Positions 45,830 through 54,612 of a stretch of 64,000 bases of DNA are shown here, one piece after another (the stretch's first letter is position 1; each line of letters opens with the position of its first letter). The stretch is taken from contig NZ_KI783301.1 in assembly GCF_000510645.1 (NCBI RefSeq), positions 2,487,151-2,551,150 on the forward strand. The letters run 5' to 3'. This stretch comes from Thermicanus aegyptius DSM 12793. GTDB lineage: Bacteria > Bacillota > Bacilli > Thermicanales > Thermicanaceae. Both the position numbers and the translations under genes were made by a program. The notes beneath the pieces are model-generated. The model saw only the letters and a program-made list of their open reading frames with translations. It made no database searches and had not been told where the DNA came from.

Positions 45830-46795
45830 TTACCAGAGCGGCTGACGTTCGCCTGGAATCTCCCCGTCGATTTGGAATTCGGGATCTACCCAATAACGAA
45901 TGCGGGCGATCCGGTCCTGGTATTTGCCCAATCGTTCGGCCAGACCCCTCACTTGCAATGTCACCTCCGTTAGCGAGGTGGGGGCTTTCCCCGACAACCA
46001 CTCCTCCCGCTCCGGAAGTAGTCTCAGGGCATCCTCCAGATAACCGATACGGAAGAAGGGGTCGCTATATTCCACGTGGAGAAGGAACAGGGGTTTTTGC
46101 AGGCCTCTGCCCCGGGCCTGACGCAGGAGGGTTCCCTTCCACAAGGCTTCCAATAAGAGCTCCTGATCCTCCTCATTCATCCCGGTCTGCGCGGCGATGG
46201 AAGCATTAATCACTCCCGGCATGGCGAAGAGAGCGAAGGGAAGGGTGTAGGCGGTCCAAATGGTTCCCTGTCCCTTTCCCTCCTCCTTTCCTTCTTGGGA
46301 AATTTTCACGTCTTCACTGGGCATGACAACGGTACCCTGTACATATTTTGTCTCCACGGGATGGAGGGAATGGGCCCAGCCGAATTGGACGGGGCCGGTA
46401 AACTTAAAGGTCTCCTTCTTTACGCTGAAGACGATGCCGAAGGTGCGGACATCGAAGGCGGCTTTTTTCAGGAGGGATTCCATATTCTTCTCCGCATACC
46501 CCGCTTTCTCCGCTATGCTTTGTGCGAGGCTGCCCCTCCCCAAGAGACTGCCCGAATCGCTTCTCTCCTCCCGCACAAAGATGAAGCGGTTCTTCCCTTC
46601 TCCCCCATCGGGGTATCGCTGGAGCACATAATCCCGCACATCCCGCTTCAGGCTCACATCGCTTAGGGAGATGCGGCCATCCTCCTCTCCAAAAATGCGG
46701 CGGGCATCCGATTCATGGAGCGGGTCCCGGTTGGGGATCCCGTCCTTTACGCTTTTTACGAAGAGAATCTCTCCGCTGTTTACCGGAAAGGTCAT
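45830..46795 (-). CDS. cas7: Cascade backbone subunit Cas7 (Csh2)
   Basis: A 321-residue RAMP protein polymerising along the crRNA spacer. The N-terminus NRDPLHESDARRI, then ISLSDVSLKRDVRDYV, and FGWAHSLHPVETKYVQGTVV are the conserved Csh2 segments. It lies between cas8b and cas5 in the same operon, with an AAAGGAGGAG ribosome site. Confidence 0.94.
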   Translation of the reverse strand: MTFPVNSGEILFVKSVKDGIPNRDPLHESDARRIFGEEDGRISLSDVSLKRDVRDYVLQRYPDGGEGKNRFIFVREERSDSGSLLGRGSLAQSIAEKAGYAEKNMESLLKKAAFDVRTFGIVFSVKKETFKFTGPVQFGWAHSLHPVETKYVQGTVVMPSEDVKISQEGKEEGKGQGTIWTAYTLPFALFAMPGVINASIAAQTGMNEEDQELLLEALWKGTLLRQARGRGLQKPLFLLHVEYSDPFFRIGYLEDALRLLPEREEWLSGKAPTSLTEVTLQVRGLAERLGKYQDRIARIRYWVDPEFQIDGEIPGERQPLW

Positions 46796-46833
46796 TTCTA
46801 TCTCCTCCTTTTTATCATGATTCCTAGCCTTCC

Positions 46834-48924
46834 TTATTTTTCACTCGCCACGGGAGCGTTCTCCCCTTCATGTTGCGGTTTTTTCTCCCCTTGCCCCTGG
46901 CCCGTCTGCAGGCTGTACCCGGCCCAGAAGGAGGTGATAAATTCATCTTTCTTTCTCGCCACCTCTTCCTTCTTCTCCTGATAGGTGGCCAAGACGAGGC
47001 CGAGGAGTTCGCGATCGATAAATTTTTTATCAAAATTCAATTTGTAGCTTAATTCCACCATCTGTGCCAATCCGTCCTTCACGATCTTATCCGGCGTAAG
47101 CCGGCTGCCGAAGCTTAAGACCCGGTCCCTCAGATATTCCCGCTTGTCCGTGTTATTGTAGTAGAGACGGGAATACCTGCTGATGAGAAAGCCGGCGGCA
47201 AACCCCAACTCCTCCACCGAGGTTAAAAGCAAATCGTCGTACTTCCTTTCCTCCAGCCTCTTCCATAATGTGCGCCAATCCTTCATTTCCACACCTCCCT
47301 CCTCAATTTGTATGGTTAATGCATAACGCTTTAACAATTCATCAAAAATGAGGAAAAAGTAAACTTCCTCCTTCATGCGGAACAGCTTGGTATCAATCTC
47401 CTTCCCCAACTCCTCCATGCGCCGGGCCGCGTGGCGGATAAAGCTCTTCCGGTCCAAGGGACGGCGATGAAGCGCGGAGGAAAGAGCGGTCCAGAGGCGG
47501 GTCGTCCCAAAGGCTTTGGACAGCAGGGCGGGAAGGGAGGAATAAAATCTGCCCAAATACTCAGGAAATTGCCCTCCAAAAAGCCTCTCCTGCCAGTCGT
47601 AAGCCTCCAAAACCACTTCATCGAGCAGCTCAGTCAATCGGTCAGCCGTGCTGGGGAGAACATCTTCGATGATGGCCCGCAGATGGATATCCCCTCTCCC
47701 CGGCTCGCCGGAAAAATAGAGGATTTCCAGGCGGTACTGGTCTCTTGCCAATTCTTCCGGAAGGGAGAGATCAATACCGGTAATTGCACTGAGATGGAGA
47801 GAAGCTTTTCCCTTCTCGGTTCTACCCCGATCGGCGATGAGCTCTTTTATGTTCCGGATGTAAGCGAGGCGACCCTCCAAATCATCGGTATCCAGGATGG
47901 GGAGAACCAGAATCCCCCCGTAAATCTTCTCCGGCTGCCCGCGGAATTCCCGGGCGGTCGCGCTCTCCACCGGAGCGAAGATCTCCTTCGTCAGCCACGT
48001 GGGAAGGGTGGTGGTGAGCTGATCGAAGAGGTTGCTTCCATAGGTTAAGGCCTGATAACATTGCGGACAAAGGGCGATGGTCTCCACCAGCTCCTCCTCG
48101 GGAACCTGGATGGATAAGGGAGCGGACCAGGTGGTGGTAAACCAGTTCCACGCTTTGGAATAGACGGAGACCACCTCCCCCCTTTTTCCACAGAGGGTGC
48201 AGACCGCTTCTTCCCCTACCCGTTTCCCCATCTCCTCCCCCTCTGCCACCTTTGATTCCCAAAAAAGCGCGGTAATTTTCTCCAAATCGGCGACGATGAT
48301 CCGTCCAGGATGGAGCAGGCTTTGGCAAAGGGTTACTTCCCTGCCTTCCACAGGAAGGTAATCGCTTCCTTCATAACGGCACCATCCTTTTTCCTCTACC
48401 GGAAGAAGAACAATAAGACCCAGCATCTTTTCCTTGGGATAAGGTTCAAGTTTGGATAGAAGATTTTTGACCTCTTTCGCCACCTTTTTTACTGTTCCTT
48501 TTTCCAGAGTAAGGGAGGAGGTTCTCTCAAGCCGCCCTTTCAGGAATTTCTCCACCTCCGTTTCGGACTTCACCATCCCCTCAAAGTGCTTCTCATAAAG
48601 GGGATACGCGGGAATTCCATACCTCCCCTGAGGCACCAGGGGATTTCCCCGGGGAATGATGAAGGGAACAGCCACAGCCGCCTTCAGGTTCGGAGTAAAG
48701 TCTTCCACCTTCCCCTTCGCGTCAAAGGAGAATCTTCCCCAGCGAACCCATTGTGCCATCACCTCCCCTCCGGCGTTCCGATCCATCTCCACCAGCACCA
48801 CTTTGGTGAGGAAATTTCTTGCTTCCACCGCCGCCACATCGGAGATCTGAAGCAGGATCTCCTCAGGATCAAGACCACCTTGCAGGAATGGTTTTCCCAG
48901 GCGAACGATGCTATCGATGAGCAT
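46834..48924 (-). CDS. cas8b: Cascade large subunit Cas8b (Csh1 family)
   Basis: A 696-residue subtype I-B large subunit expected to recognise the PAM and anchor Cascade on DNA. A four-cysteine zinc ribbon is visible (CTLCGK about residue 242 and LCPQCYQ about 287). The C-terminal third is helical, and the last about 25 residues are a Gly/Gln/Glu-rich tail. It is positioned between cas6 and cas7. Family assignment comes from the zinc ribbon, size and operon position; the family is very divergent. Confidence 0.88.
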   Translation of the reverse strand: MLIDSIVRLGKPFLQGGLDPEEILLQISDVAAVEARNFLTKVVLVEMDRNAGGEVMAQWVRWGRFSFDAKGKVEDFTPNLKAAVAVPFIIPRGNPLVPQGRYGIPAYPLYEKHFEGMVKSETEVEKFLKGRLERTSSLTLEKGTVKKVAKEVKNLLSKLEPYPKEKMLGLIVLLPVEEKGWCRYEGSDYLPVEGREVTLCQSLLHPGRIIVADLEKITALFWESKVAEGEEMGKRVGEEAVCTLCGKRGEVVSVYSKAWNWFTTTWSAPLSIQVPEEELVETIALCPQCYQALTYGSNLFDQLTTTLPTWLTKEIFAPVESATAREFRGQPEKIYGGILVLPILDTDDLEGRLAYIRNIKELIADRGRTEKGKASLHLSAITGIDLSLPEELARDQYRLEILYFSGEPGRGDIHLRAIIEDVLPSTADRLTELLDEVVLEAYDWQERLFGGQFPEYLGRFYSSLPALLSKAFGTTRLWTALSSALHRRPLDRKSFIRHAARRMEELGKEIDTKLFRMKEEVYFFLIFDELLKRYALTIQIEEGGVEMKDWRTLWKRLEERKYDDLLLTSVEELGFAAGFLISRYSRLYYNNTDKREYLRDRVLSFGSRLTPDKIVKDGLAQMVELSYKLNFDKKFIDRELLGLVLATYQEKKEEVARKKDEFITSFWAGYSLQTGQGQGEKKPQHEGENAPVASEK

Positions 48925-48928
48925 TTTT

Positions 48929-49681
48929 TCACCTCCTCTCTAAGATAGGTTCGATAAAGCCGAAGCCCTGGCTATTCTTCACCGATATTCCGGCCTCAAA
49001 GGCGATCTGCATCAACTCCCTGGATCCGGTAAGACGAAATGTTCCTCCATACGCCTTGATCACGGTCCCCTTATACATCAGAATATGTTCCTTCACCTCC
49101 CCCACCGGGTCAACCTGCAGGCGGGAATCTTCGGGAGCTTCCCCATGTAGGAGAAGATATTTTTTGAGAAGATTGGAGCGAATCAGTTCGCTAAAATCCT
49201 TCTCACGGGGGTGGTAGTAATGGGTATATTTCCTCCCGTCCGCCTTAAAAAGGGTGCTATAGACGGTGATGGGGGACATGGTTCTTACGAGGAAGCTTTC
49301 CCCTTCAGGCATATCCCATTTCCGGTACTCGATGTTTTTGATTTGCAGGAAAGTTTGTCCCAGGCGAAGGCCATCATCACGGAGAATGGCATTCATAATC
49401 GCATCGTTAAACTCATCCAGCGGAGAGGAAACATAGAGGTGGGTAGGGCCGATGAAACGGATTTTTCCCTCTCTTTTCAGCAGGTCAAATTTTCCGATTA
49501 AACGGGAAAAGACAAACAGTTTAAAGGATCTTTTCCCAAATTGAAACCCCCGATCATGGAGAAACCGGGCGAAATCGTCTTCCAGGAGATCGTATAGCGC
49601 GGCTTGGATGAGCAAATGATGATGGATGGGAATCTCAAAATATCCCTCTTTTCCCTCCAATGTTAAAACAAAATAATGCAC
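48929..49681 (-). CDS. cas6: CRISPR pre-crRNA endoribonuclease Cas6
   Basis: A 250-residue RAMP endonuclease that cuts the repeat 8 nt from its 3' end, leaving the ATTGAAAC handle. The diagnostic C-terminal glycine-rich loop is GISVKNSQGFGFIEP. Candidate catalytic histidines are in IPIHHHLLIQAAL (about 18-30). The start is GTG at 49681 after GGAGGGATTGTT. It is the first gene of the operon, 4 bp from cas8b. Its upstream region holds a repeat-derived element and terminator. Confidence 0.93.
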   Translation of the reverse strand: MHYFVLTLEGKEGYFEIPIHHHLLIQAALYDLLEDDFARFLHDRGFQFGKRSFKLFVFSRLIGKFDLLKREGKIRFIGPTHLYVSSPLDEFNDAIMNAILRDDGLRLGQTFLQIKNIEYRKWDMPEGESFLVRTMSPITVYSTLFKADGRKYTHYYHPREKDFSELIRSNLLKKYLLLHGEAPEDSRLQVDPVGEVKEHILMYKGTVIKAYGGTFRLTGSRELMQIAFEAGISVKNSQGFGFIEPILERR

Positions 49682-49843
49682 AACAATCCCTCCTTCAACC
49701 GGTTGACTTTATTCTATCACGGCGTTTTGACCACTGTATGTCATCGAACATGAATTCTTATCCGTTATTTTAAATTTTATAAGTTGTTCTAGTTATTTTA
49801 CGATATAAGGATAAGCATTTTTTTCCAATTGTTAAGTAGATAT

Positions 49844-49878
49844 AAAAAAGCCTATCGTTTCAAAACGAAGCGATAGGC
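49844..49878 (-). terminator. Intrinsic terminator or attenuator upstream of cas6
   Basis: On the minus strand GCCTATCG pairs with CGATAGGC, with an alternative inner helix CGTTT/AAACG, and UUUUUU follows. It sits 163 bp before the cas6 start and right after the repeat-like element, so it either ends a short RNA or attenuates cas transcription. Confidence 0.8.
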
Positions 49879-49913
49879 AAACTGAGTGCAATCCTTATAG
49901 GTAGGCAATTCCC
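49879..49913 (-). ncRNA. CRISPR-repeat-like element, putative crRNA-like leader RNA
   Basis: On the minus strand CCTACCTATAAGGA followed by TTGCAC matches the 3' two thirds of the trailer-end repeats (CCTACCTATAAGGA, then ATTGAAAC) with a 1-nt gap and one change in the handle. TATACA at 49916-49921 is a plausible -10 and would start transcription at the element. With the following terminator the RNA would be about 65 nt, roughly crRNA size. Function is inferred only. Confidence 0.5.
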
Positions 49914-50141
49914 TTTGTATAACAAGAATGACATACTTTCCATTCCTTCCTTTCCATTCCTTCTAGGAATGCTATCTCTCATTCTTTTTAATGATTCCCA
50001 TTCCCTAAGGCAAAGATACGCACTTCCGCAAAGGATGTCAAGATAGATGCGTTGACACTCCGCAGAGCTTAAGCCATGGAATTCGAGGATGGTTGTCGTA
50101 TAATAAATGTAAGATACTTTTCATAAGGGGATGATCATCAT
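49914..50141. other. Divergent promoter region between cas6 and the dehydrogenase
   Basis: Contains iterated CATTCCTTC-type motifs (49940-49970) and a TATAAT at 50099-50104, likely part of the promoter for the plus-strand dehydrogenase. No gene is present. Confidence 0.4.
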
Positions 50142-51023
50142 ATGAGACTGGGATTTATAGGGACGGGGAATATGGGATTTCCCATGGCACAGAATCTACT
50201 TCTCCAAGGCAATGAACTGATCGTTCATAACAGGACAAAGGAGAAGGCGGAACCTCTCATTGCGAGGGGAGCGAAATGGGCGGAGTCTCCTGCAGAGGTT
50301 GCGGAGAAGTCCGAGGTTCTCTTTACGATGTTATCGGACGATCATGCGCTTGAGGAAGTCACGTTAGGACAGAATGGCCTGCTAAGTGCAATGCGTGCGG
50401 GGAGTATTCATGTCTCATCCAGCACTGTTAGCGTACAATTGATGGGGCGATTGACGAAATTACATCAGGAAAAAGGCGTCTTTCTCCTCTCGTCTCCCGT
50501 GATGGGCCGCCCGGATGCAGCTAAAGCAGCGCGGTTGAAATTATTGCTGGCCGGTCCTGCGAAAGTGATCGAGCAGGTAAAACCCCTTTTACTGGCATTG
50601 GGGGAGGTCTTGATCTGTGGAGAGGTTCCGAAGATGGCCAATGCGGTAAAGCTGGGAAACAATTTCCTCATCGCATCAATGCTTGAAGCATTAGCGGAAG
50701 CGATCACGATGGTGCGGAAGCATGGGGTAAAGGCGGAAGATTATGTGGAAATCATAAATGCGTTTTTCGGTTCTCCTGTGTATAAGAACTATAGTCACCT
50801 CATGCTAAACCGGGCGTGGGAGCCTGCCGGATTTAAACTTCAGTTAGGCTTAAAGGATGTGAAGTTGGCGCTGGCTGCTGCCGAAGCGGTTCATGCCCCG
50901 ATGCCGGTTGCCGATGTAGTGAAGAATCATCTCATAGAAGCAGGGGCACAGGGGTGGGGAGATCAAGATTGGACGGCGATCCTGAAAGCCGTGGAAAGAG
51001 ATGCGGGGGTAGATCGAGAATAA
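50142..51023 (+). CDS. 3-hydroxyisobutyrate dehydrogenase-family NAD(P) oxidoreductase
   Basis: A 293-residue beta-hydroxyacid dehydrogenase. The Rossmann loop is GFIGTGNMGFPMAQNL (4-19), the substrate motif region SSPVMGRPDAA is present, and the catalytic Lys is in NAVKLGNNFL. Members reduce or oxidise small 3-hydroxyacids (hydroxyisobutyrate, tartronate semialdehyde, succinic semialdehyde); the exact substrate is unclear. It is divergent from cas6 and monocistronic. AAGGGGATG serves as ribosome site. Confidence 0.85.
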   Translation: MRLGFIGTGNMGFPMAQNLLLQGNELIVHNRTKEKAEPLIARGAKWAESPAEVAEKSEVLFTMLSDDHALEEVTLGQNGLLSAMRAGSIHVSSSTVSVQLMGRLTKLHQEKGVFLLSSPVMGRPDAAKAARLKLLLAGPAKVIEQVKPLLLALGEVLICGEVPKMANAVKLGNNFLIASMLEALAEAITMVRKHGVKAEDYVEIINAFFGSPVYKNYSHLMLNRAWEPAGFKLQLGLKDVKLALAAAEAVHAPMPVADVVKNHLIEAGAQGWGDQDWTAILKAVERDAGVDRE

Positions 51024-51067
51024 CCCCATTTGTTTAAGAAAGCGGAAACTGTGATAGCTTATCTAAG

Positions 51068-51472
51068 CTATGGCAAAGCCTTATCTTCCGATTTACTCTT
51101 CTTTCTCTCCATACTTTTGCGATATTCTTTATACCAAAGATAGAGGGAAAGGGCGACAACCACCCAAAAAGCCGGATTCATCACAGAGATGCCACGATTC
51201 GATTGAGCACCAAGGAAGTTCAGCAAAACGAGTAAAACTATCGTATATAGCGTTAGAATTGCGGGAAAGTAAAGATCGAAGCGCATCCTCGGAGCCCATT
51301 TATCCAAAAATAAACTTAAAAGAATACCCACAATCCAAAGAATTAGAATAGACAACCGAGATAACGGAAATAGATCGCGAAATTGTGCTAACGAATCATA
51401 AAATATAAAGAGCGTGATAAGTAGGATTGTCATGATATAATTTAAATATTTAAAAAAGACCCGGCGATTCAT
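51068..51472 (-). CDS. Four-helix membrane protein of unknown function
   Basis: A 134-residue protein with four hydrophobic segments (about 10-28, 38-55, 68-90, 100-115) and a basic C-terminal tail (KEYRKSMERKKSKSED). I do not recognise a family. It is 36 bp downstream of the secreted-protein gene on the same strand, so the two are probably cotranscribed. The pair is AT-rich compared with flanking genes. Confidence 0.65.
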   Translation of the reverse strand: MNRRVFFKYLNYIMTILLITLFIFYDSLAQFRDLFPLSRLSILILWIVGILLSLFLDKWAPRMRFDLYFPAILTLYTIVLLVLLNFLGAQSNRGISVMNPAFWVVVALSLYLWYKEYRKSMERKKSKSEDKALP

Positions 51473-51508
51473 TACATATTCCCTTCCTTATTCAACAAAC
51501 TAAAATGC

Positions 51509-51985
51509 CTATCTCTTTCTCTCAGTCGCAGTTAAGTAGTATTGTACTTCTAATGGTGTATTATACGTAGAATCTTGGTAATAAACAACCGTGACATAAT
51601 AATTATACAAATTAGAATCATAAGGATCTGTAGCACGTGTTACCCATGATCCAACATAAGTAGGATGAATTGCATCATTAGCCCAACCAGAAAGTTTGTT
51701 AAAAAGCCAATTAAATAATGTGCTTTTCGTCAATGGAACAGGTATCTTTGATGCTGCAAAAGCTGTTATTAAATCTACAACTTCTCGTACTTCATTATTC
51801 GTATAAGTATGGTAAGTAGGACCGGCATAAATAGTTCCGGGAAATTCATCAACAGGAACATATTTTTGGGGATTAATAACAATCCCTTCGTTAGTATATT
51901 TGCCTGCATCTGATTGAGCGAAAACATTTGTCAAATGAGCCAACAATAAGAATAATACACTTAACAAACCTAGTGCTTTCTTCAT
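51509..51985 (-). CDS. Secreted protein of unknown function
   Basis: A 158-residue protein with a clear Sec signal peptide: MKKALGLLSVLFLLLAHL, then cleavage after N-V-F-A (about residue 23). The mature part is rich in Tyr, Thr and Asn, has no Cys, and includes YNYYVTVVYYQDSTYN near the end, suggesting a beta-rich extracellular fold. A four-helix membrane protein follows in the same operon. A secreted effector plus membrane-bound immunity protein is one possibility, but nothing in the sequence proves it. GGGAG precedes the ATG. Confidence 0.7.
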   Translation of the reverse strand: MKKALGLLSVLFLLLAHLTNVFAQSDAGKYTNEGIVINPQKYVPVDEFPGTIYAGPTYHTYTNNEVREVVDLITAFAASKIPVPLTKSTLFNWLFNKLSGWANDAIHPTYVGSWVTRATDPYDSNLYNYYVTVVYYQDSTYNTPLEVQYYLTATERKR

Positions 51986-52202
51986 AATTAAATTAACTCC
52001 CTTCTCAAAAAATTAAAAATCTAAATCCTTGTTGACTCTTCGCCAAATAACACGACTTCATATCCTCAACTTCCTTTCACGCAAATTATATAGTCTTTCT
52101 TTTTTTTTTTGCAAGATTCCCCTTTAAAAATATTTCGATGAATTTCGACATATTCAGTTGTCTCACGATGAAACGATAGGAGAACTCGACCATTTGAAGA
52201 TC

Positions 52203-52249
52203 AAAAAAAGAGCCGTCCCCGGGGGAAATCTCTCCCCTTCGGACAGCCC
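52203..52249 (-). terminator. Intrinsic terminator after glnA
   Basis: GGGCTGTCC pairs with GGACGGCTC (two G-U pairs), reinforced by GGGGAGA/TTTCCCC-type inner pairing. Seven U residues follow on the minus strand. The rest of 51986-52312 holds no gene. Confidence 0.8.
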
Positions 52250-52312
52250 TATATTCACTTCCCTTATTCCGGATGAAGGGATTGCTTTATGGATGATGGG
52301 AGGGTTCATCGA

Positions 52313-53731
52313 TTACAGATCATAATACAATTCATATTCCTTCGGATGGGTGGTGGTTGCGACCAACTTCGCCTCCGCCTCTTTCAGCTCCAGCCAAGTA
52401 TCGATCACATCTTTGTTAAAGACCCCGCCTTCAAGGAGGAATTCATGGGATTGTCGCAGTGCGTCCAATGCTTCACTTAAGCTTCCGGGGACGCTCTTAA
52501 TCTCATTCTTCTCTACGGGGCTAAGTTCATAGATGTTCTTATCCACCGGCCCAAAACCTTCTTGCCGAGCATCAATCTTTTTCTTGATGCCGTCCAGCCC
52601 CGCCATCAGCATGGCGGCGAAGGCCAGATACGGGTTGGAGGAGGCATCCGGTGTCCGAAACTCAATCCGTGTCGCCTTGGGCGAGACGGCAGCGATGGGA
52701 ACCCGCACCGCCGCTGAGCGATTCGCCTTGGAGAAGACCAGATTTACGGGAGCCTCAAACCCGGGGACAAGACGCTTATAAGAGTTCGTACTGGGATTGG
52801 TGAAGGCAATCACCGAATGGGCATGGGTGAGCAAGCCTCCAATATAATAGAATGCCGTATCGCTTAAATTCGCATAATTTCCTTTTTCATAAAAGACCGG
52901 GGTATCTCCGGCAAAGAGGCTCTGGTGGGTATGCATGCCGTTGCCGTTATCTCCCACGATCGGTTTCGGCATAAAGGTGGCCGTTTTTCCATATTTCTTC
53001 GCGACATTGCGGACGATATATTTATAGAGGAGAAGGTTGTCTGCCGTTTTTGTCAAGGTATTGAAGCGAAAATTAATTTCCCCTTGCCCGGCTGTGGCCA
53101 CCTCATGGTGATGTCGCTCCACCGGCACTCCGCAGGCTTCCAGAAGCATCACCATTTCATTCCGGAGATCGGTCTGGGTGTCGCTGGGGGAGACGGGGAA
53201 ATATCCTTTTTTATAGCCGATCTTATACCCCAAATTTCCTCCCGTCGCTCCGGTATTCCAGAACGCCTCCTCCGAGTCAATGAAGTAGTAGGAACCCCGT
53301 TGGTTGGATTCAAAGCGAACATCATCGAATACGAAGAATTCGGCCTCGGGCCCGAAGAAGGCTTCCGTGGCCAGCCCCGTCTCCTTCAAATAGGCTTCTG
53401 CGCGTTTGGCAATCACCCGGGGATCCCGTGAATAAGGTGTGCCGTCCGGATTGTAAATGTCGCAAAGAATACTTACGGTGGGCACCTGGATGAAAGGATC
53501 TACAAATGCGGAGTCGGGATCGGGCATCATCACCATATCCGACTCTTCAATCCCCTTATATCCCGTAATGCTGGAACCGTCAAAGGCTACCCCTCTGACA
53601 AAAGTCTCTTCCCCAACCTGCTCCGCCGGAACGGTCACATGATGCTGCCTACCGAGCAAATCAACGATGCGGAAGTCAACAAAACGTATCCCCTTCTCCT
53701 GAATTAATTTCAAAAGCTCATCAACCGTCAT
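52313..53731 (-). CDS. glnA: Type I glutamine synthetase, long (GSI-beta-like) form
   Basis: A 472-residue glutamine synthetase condensing ammonia and glutamate. Motifs are the Asp-50 loop FDGSSITGYKGI, metal-ligand EAEFFVFDD, NGNGMHTHQSL, the KANRSAAVRVP ATP loop and RIEFRTPDASSNPY. It is longer than the Bacillus GSI-alpha (444) and matches enterobacterial GSI-beta (about 469). It keeps a tyrosine in NIYELSP (Y401) where GSI-beta enzymes are adenylylated. The ATG at 53731 is used; the longer frame is leader. A sigma-A promoter lies 53-81 bp upstream. Confidence 0.95.
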   Translation of the reverse strand: MTVDELLKLIQEKGIRFVDFRIVDLLGRQHHVTVPAEQVGEETFVRGVAFDGSSITGYKGIEESDMVMMPDPDSAFVDPFIQVPTVSILCDIYNPDGTPYSRDPRVIAKRAEAYLKETGLATEAFFGPEAEFFVFDDVRFESNQRGSYYFIDSEEAFWNTGATGGNLGYKIGYKKGYFPVSPSDTQTDLRNEMVMLLEACGVPVERHHHEVATAGQGEINFRFNTLTKTADNLLLYKYIVRNVAKKYGKTATFMPKPIVGDNGNGMHTHQSLFAGDTPVFYEKGNYANLSDTAFYYIGGLLTHAHSVIAFTNPSTNSYKRLVPGFEAPVNLVFSKANRSAAVRVPIAAVSPKATRIEFRTPDASSNPYLAFAAMLMAGLDGIKKKIDARQEGFGPVDKNIYELSPVEKNEIKSVPGSLSEALDALRQSHEFLLEGGVFNKDVIDTWLELKEAEAKLVATTTHPKEYELYYDL

Positions 53732-53783
53732 TTTTCCTCTCACCTCTTGTTCGCATATCTCTAATACACATTGACTAACTCCT

Positions 53784-53812
53784 ATTATAATCTCAACCCC
53801 CATTTATGTAAA
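53784..53812 (-). promoter_or_regulatory. Sigma-A promoter of glnA
   Basis: On the minus strand TTTACA (53807-53812) and TATAAT (53784-53789) are separated by exactly 17 bp, predicting a start near 53777. A clear GlnR/TnrA operator (TGTNA-N7-TNACA) is not seen. Confidence 0.75.
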
Positions 53813-53870
53813 GTATTATATTCAATTCATGTCATTTTTTCTACCATTCCATCATCCGATTTTTTTGCAT

Positions 53871-53896
53871 AAAAAAAGCTGTTTCCCACAGCTCCA
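53871..53896 (-). terminator. Intrinsic terminator after liaR
   Basis: AGCTGT and ACAGCT pair around GGGAA, then UUUUUUU on the minus strand, about 75 bp after the response-regulator stop. Confidence 0.8.
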
Positions 53897-53970
53897 TGCT
53901 TTCTCCATCTCCCTATTCTCTTTGTATAAGCGATAAATACTACCCTGAACCGTTTTGCTGCCCTTTCCCG

Positions 53971-54612
53971 CTAATTTCTCACCAATCCATGTTTCACCGC
54001 ATAGATGGCGGCTTGGGTCCGGTCCTCCAGGCCCAATTTCATCAGGATATTGCTTACGTGGGTTTTCACCGTCTTCACGCCGATATAAAGTTCGTCGGCA
54101 ATCTCCTGATTCGTCTTCGCCTCTCCCAGAAGGCGGAGAACCTCAAGCTCCCTGTCGGTCAGTTCTTCATGGGGAAGACGTTCTTGCTTCTTTCGCATAT
54201 TGGCCGTAAGAGCCGTGGCGACGGAGGGGTCGAGGCGGGATTCCCCCTGAACGGCGGAGCGGATCGCCGCTGCGATTTCGTGTGCCTTCGCTGTCTTTAA
54301 AAGATAACTGATGGCCCCTGCTTCGATGGCGGCCATGATCTGTTCATCCTGAACGTAACTGGTAAGGACAATGACGGCTGTCCGGGGAAGGCGCTCTTTA
54401 ATCCGTTTCGTCGCCTTTACCCCGTCCAAGACCGGCATGATAAGATCCATCAGCACCACGTCGGGTGTAAGTTTTTCCGCCAATCTCACGGCCTCTTCCC
54501 CATTCTGGGCTTCGCCGATCACCTCAAATCCTTCTTCCAAAGAAAGGTATACCGATAACCCCATGCGAACCATCTCATGATCATCCACGATGAGGATGCG
54601 GATTTTCTCCAT
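53971..54612 (-). CDS. liaR: LiaR/VraR-type NarL-family response regulator
   Basis: A 213-residue regulator with a receiver domain (phospho-acceptor D56 in VVLMDLIMP; acidic pair in VDDHE) and a C-terminal LuxR-type helix-turn-helix (ELTDREVLRLLGE-like region, then IGVKTVKTHVSNILMKL). Together with the sensor kinase it controls the cell-envelope stress response. Its start overlaps the kinase 3' end by 32 bp, a translational coupling typical of liaSR. Confidence 0.92.
   Translation of the reverse strand: MEKIRILIVDDHEMVRMGLSVYLSLEEGFEVIGEAQNGEEAVRLAEKLTPDVVLMDLIMPVLDGVKATKRIKERLPRTAVIVLTSYVQDEQIMAAIEAGAISYLLKTAKAHEIAAAIRSAVQGESRLDPSVATALTANMRKKQERLPHEELTDRELEVLRLLGEAKTNQEIADELYIGVKTVKTHVSNILMKLGLEDRTQAAIYAVKHGLVRN

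Noticed and set aside
53732-53840. GlnR/TnrA operator at glnA
   Set aside because: A TGACAT and a TTTACA occur, but spacing does not fit the TGTNA-N7-TNACA operator; TTTACA is better explained as the -35 element.
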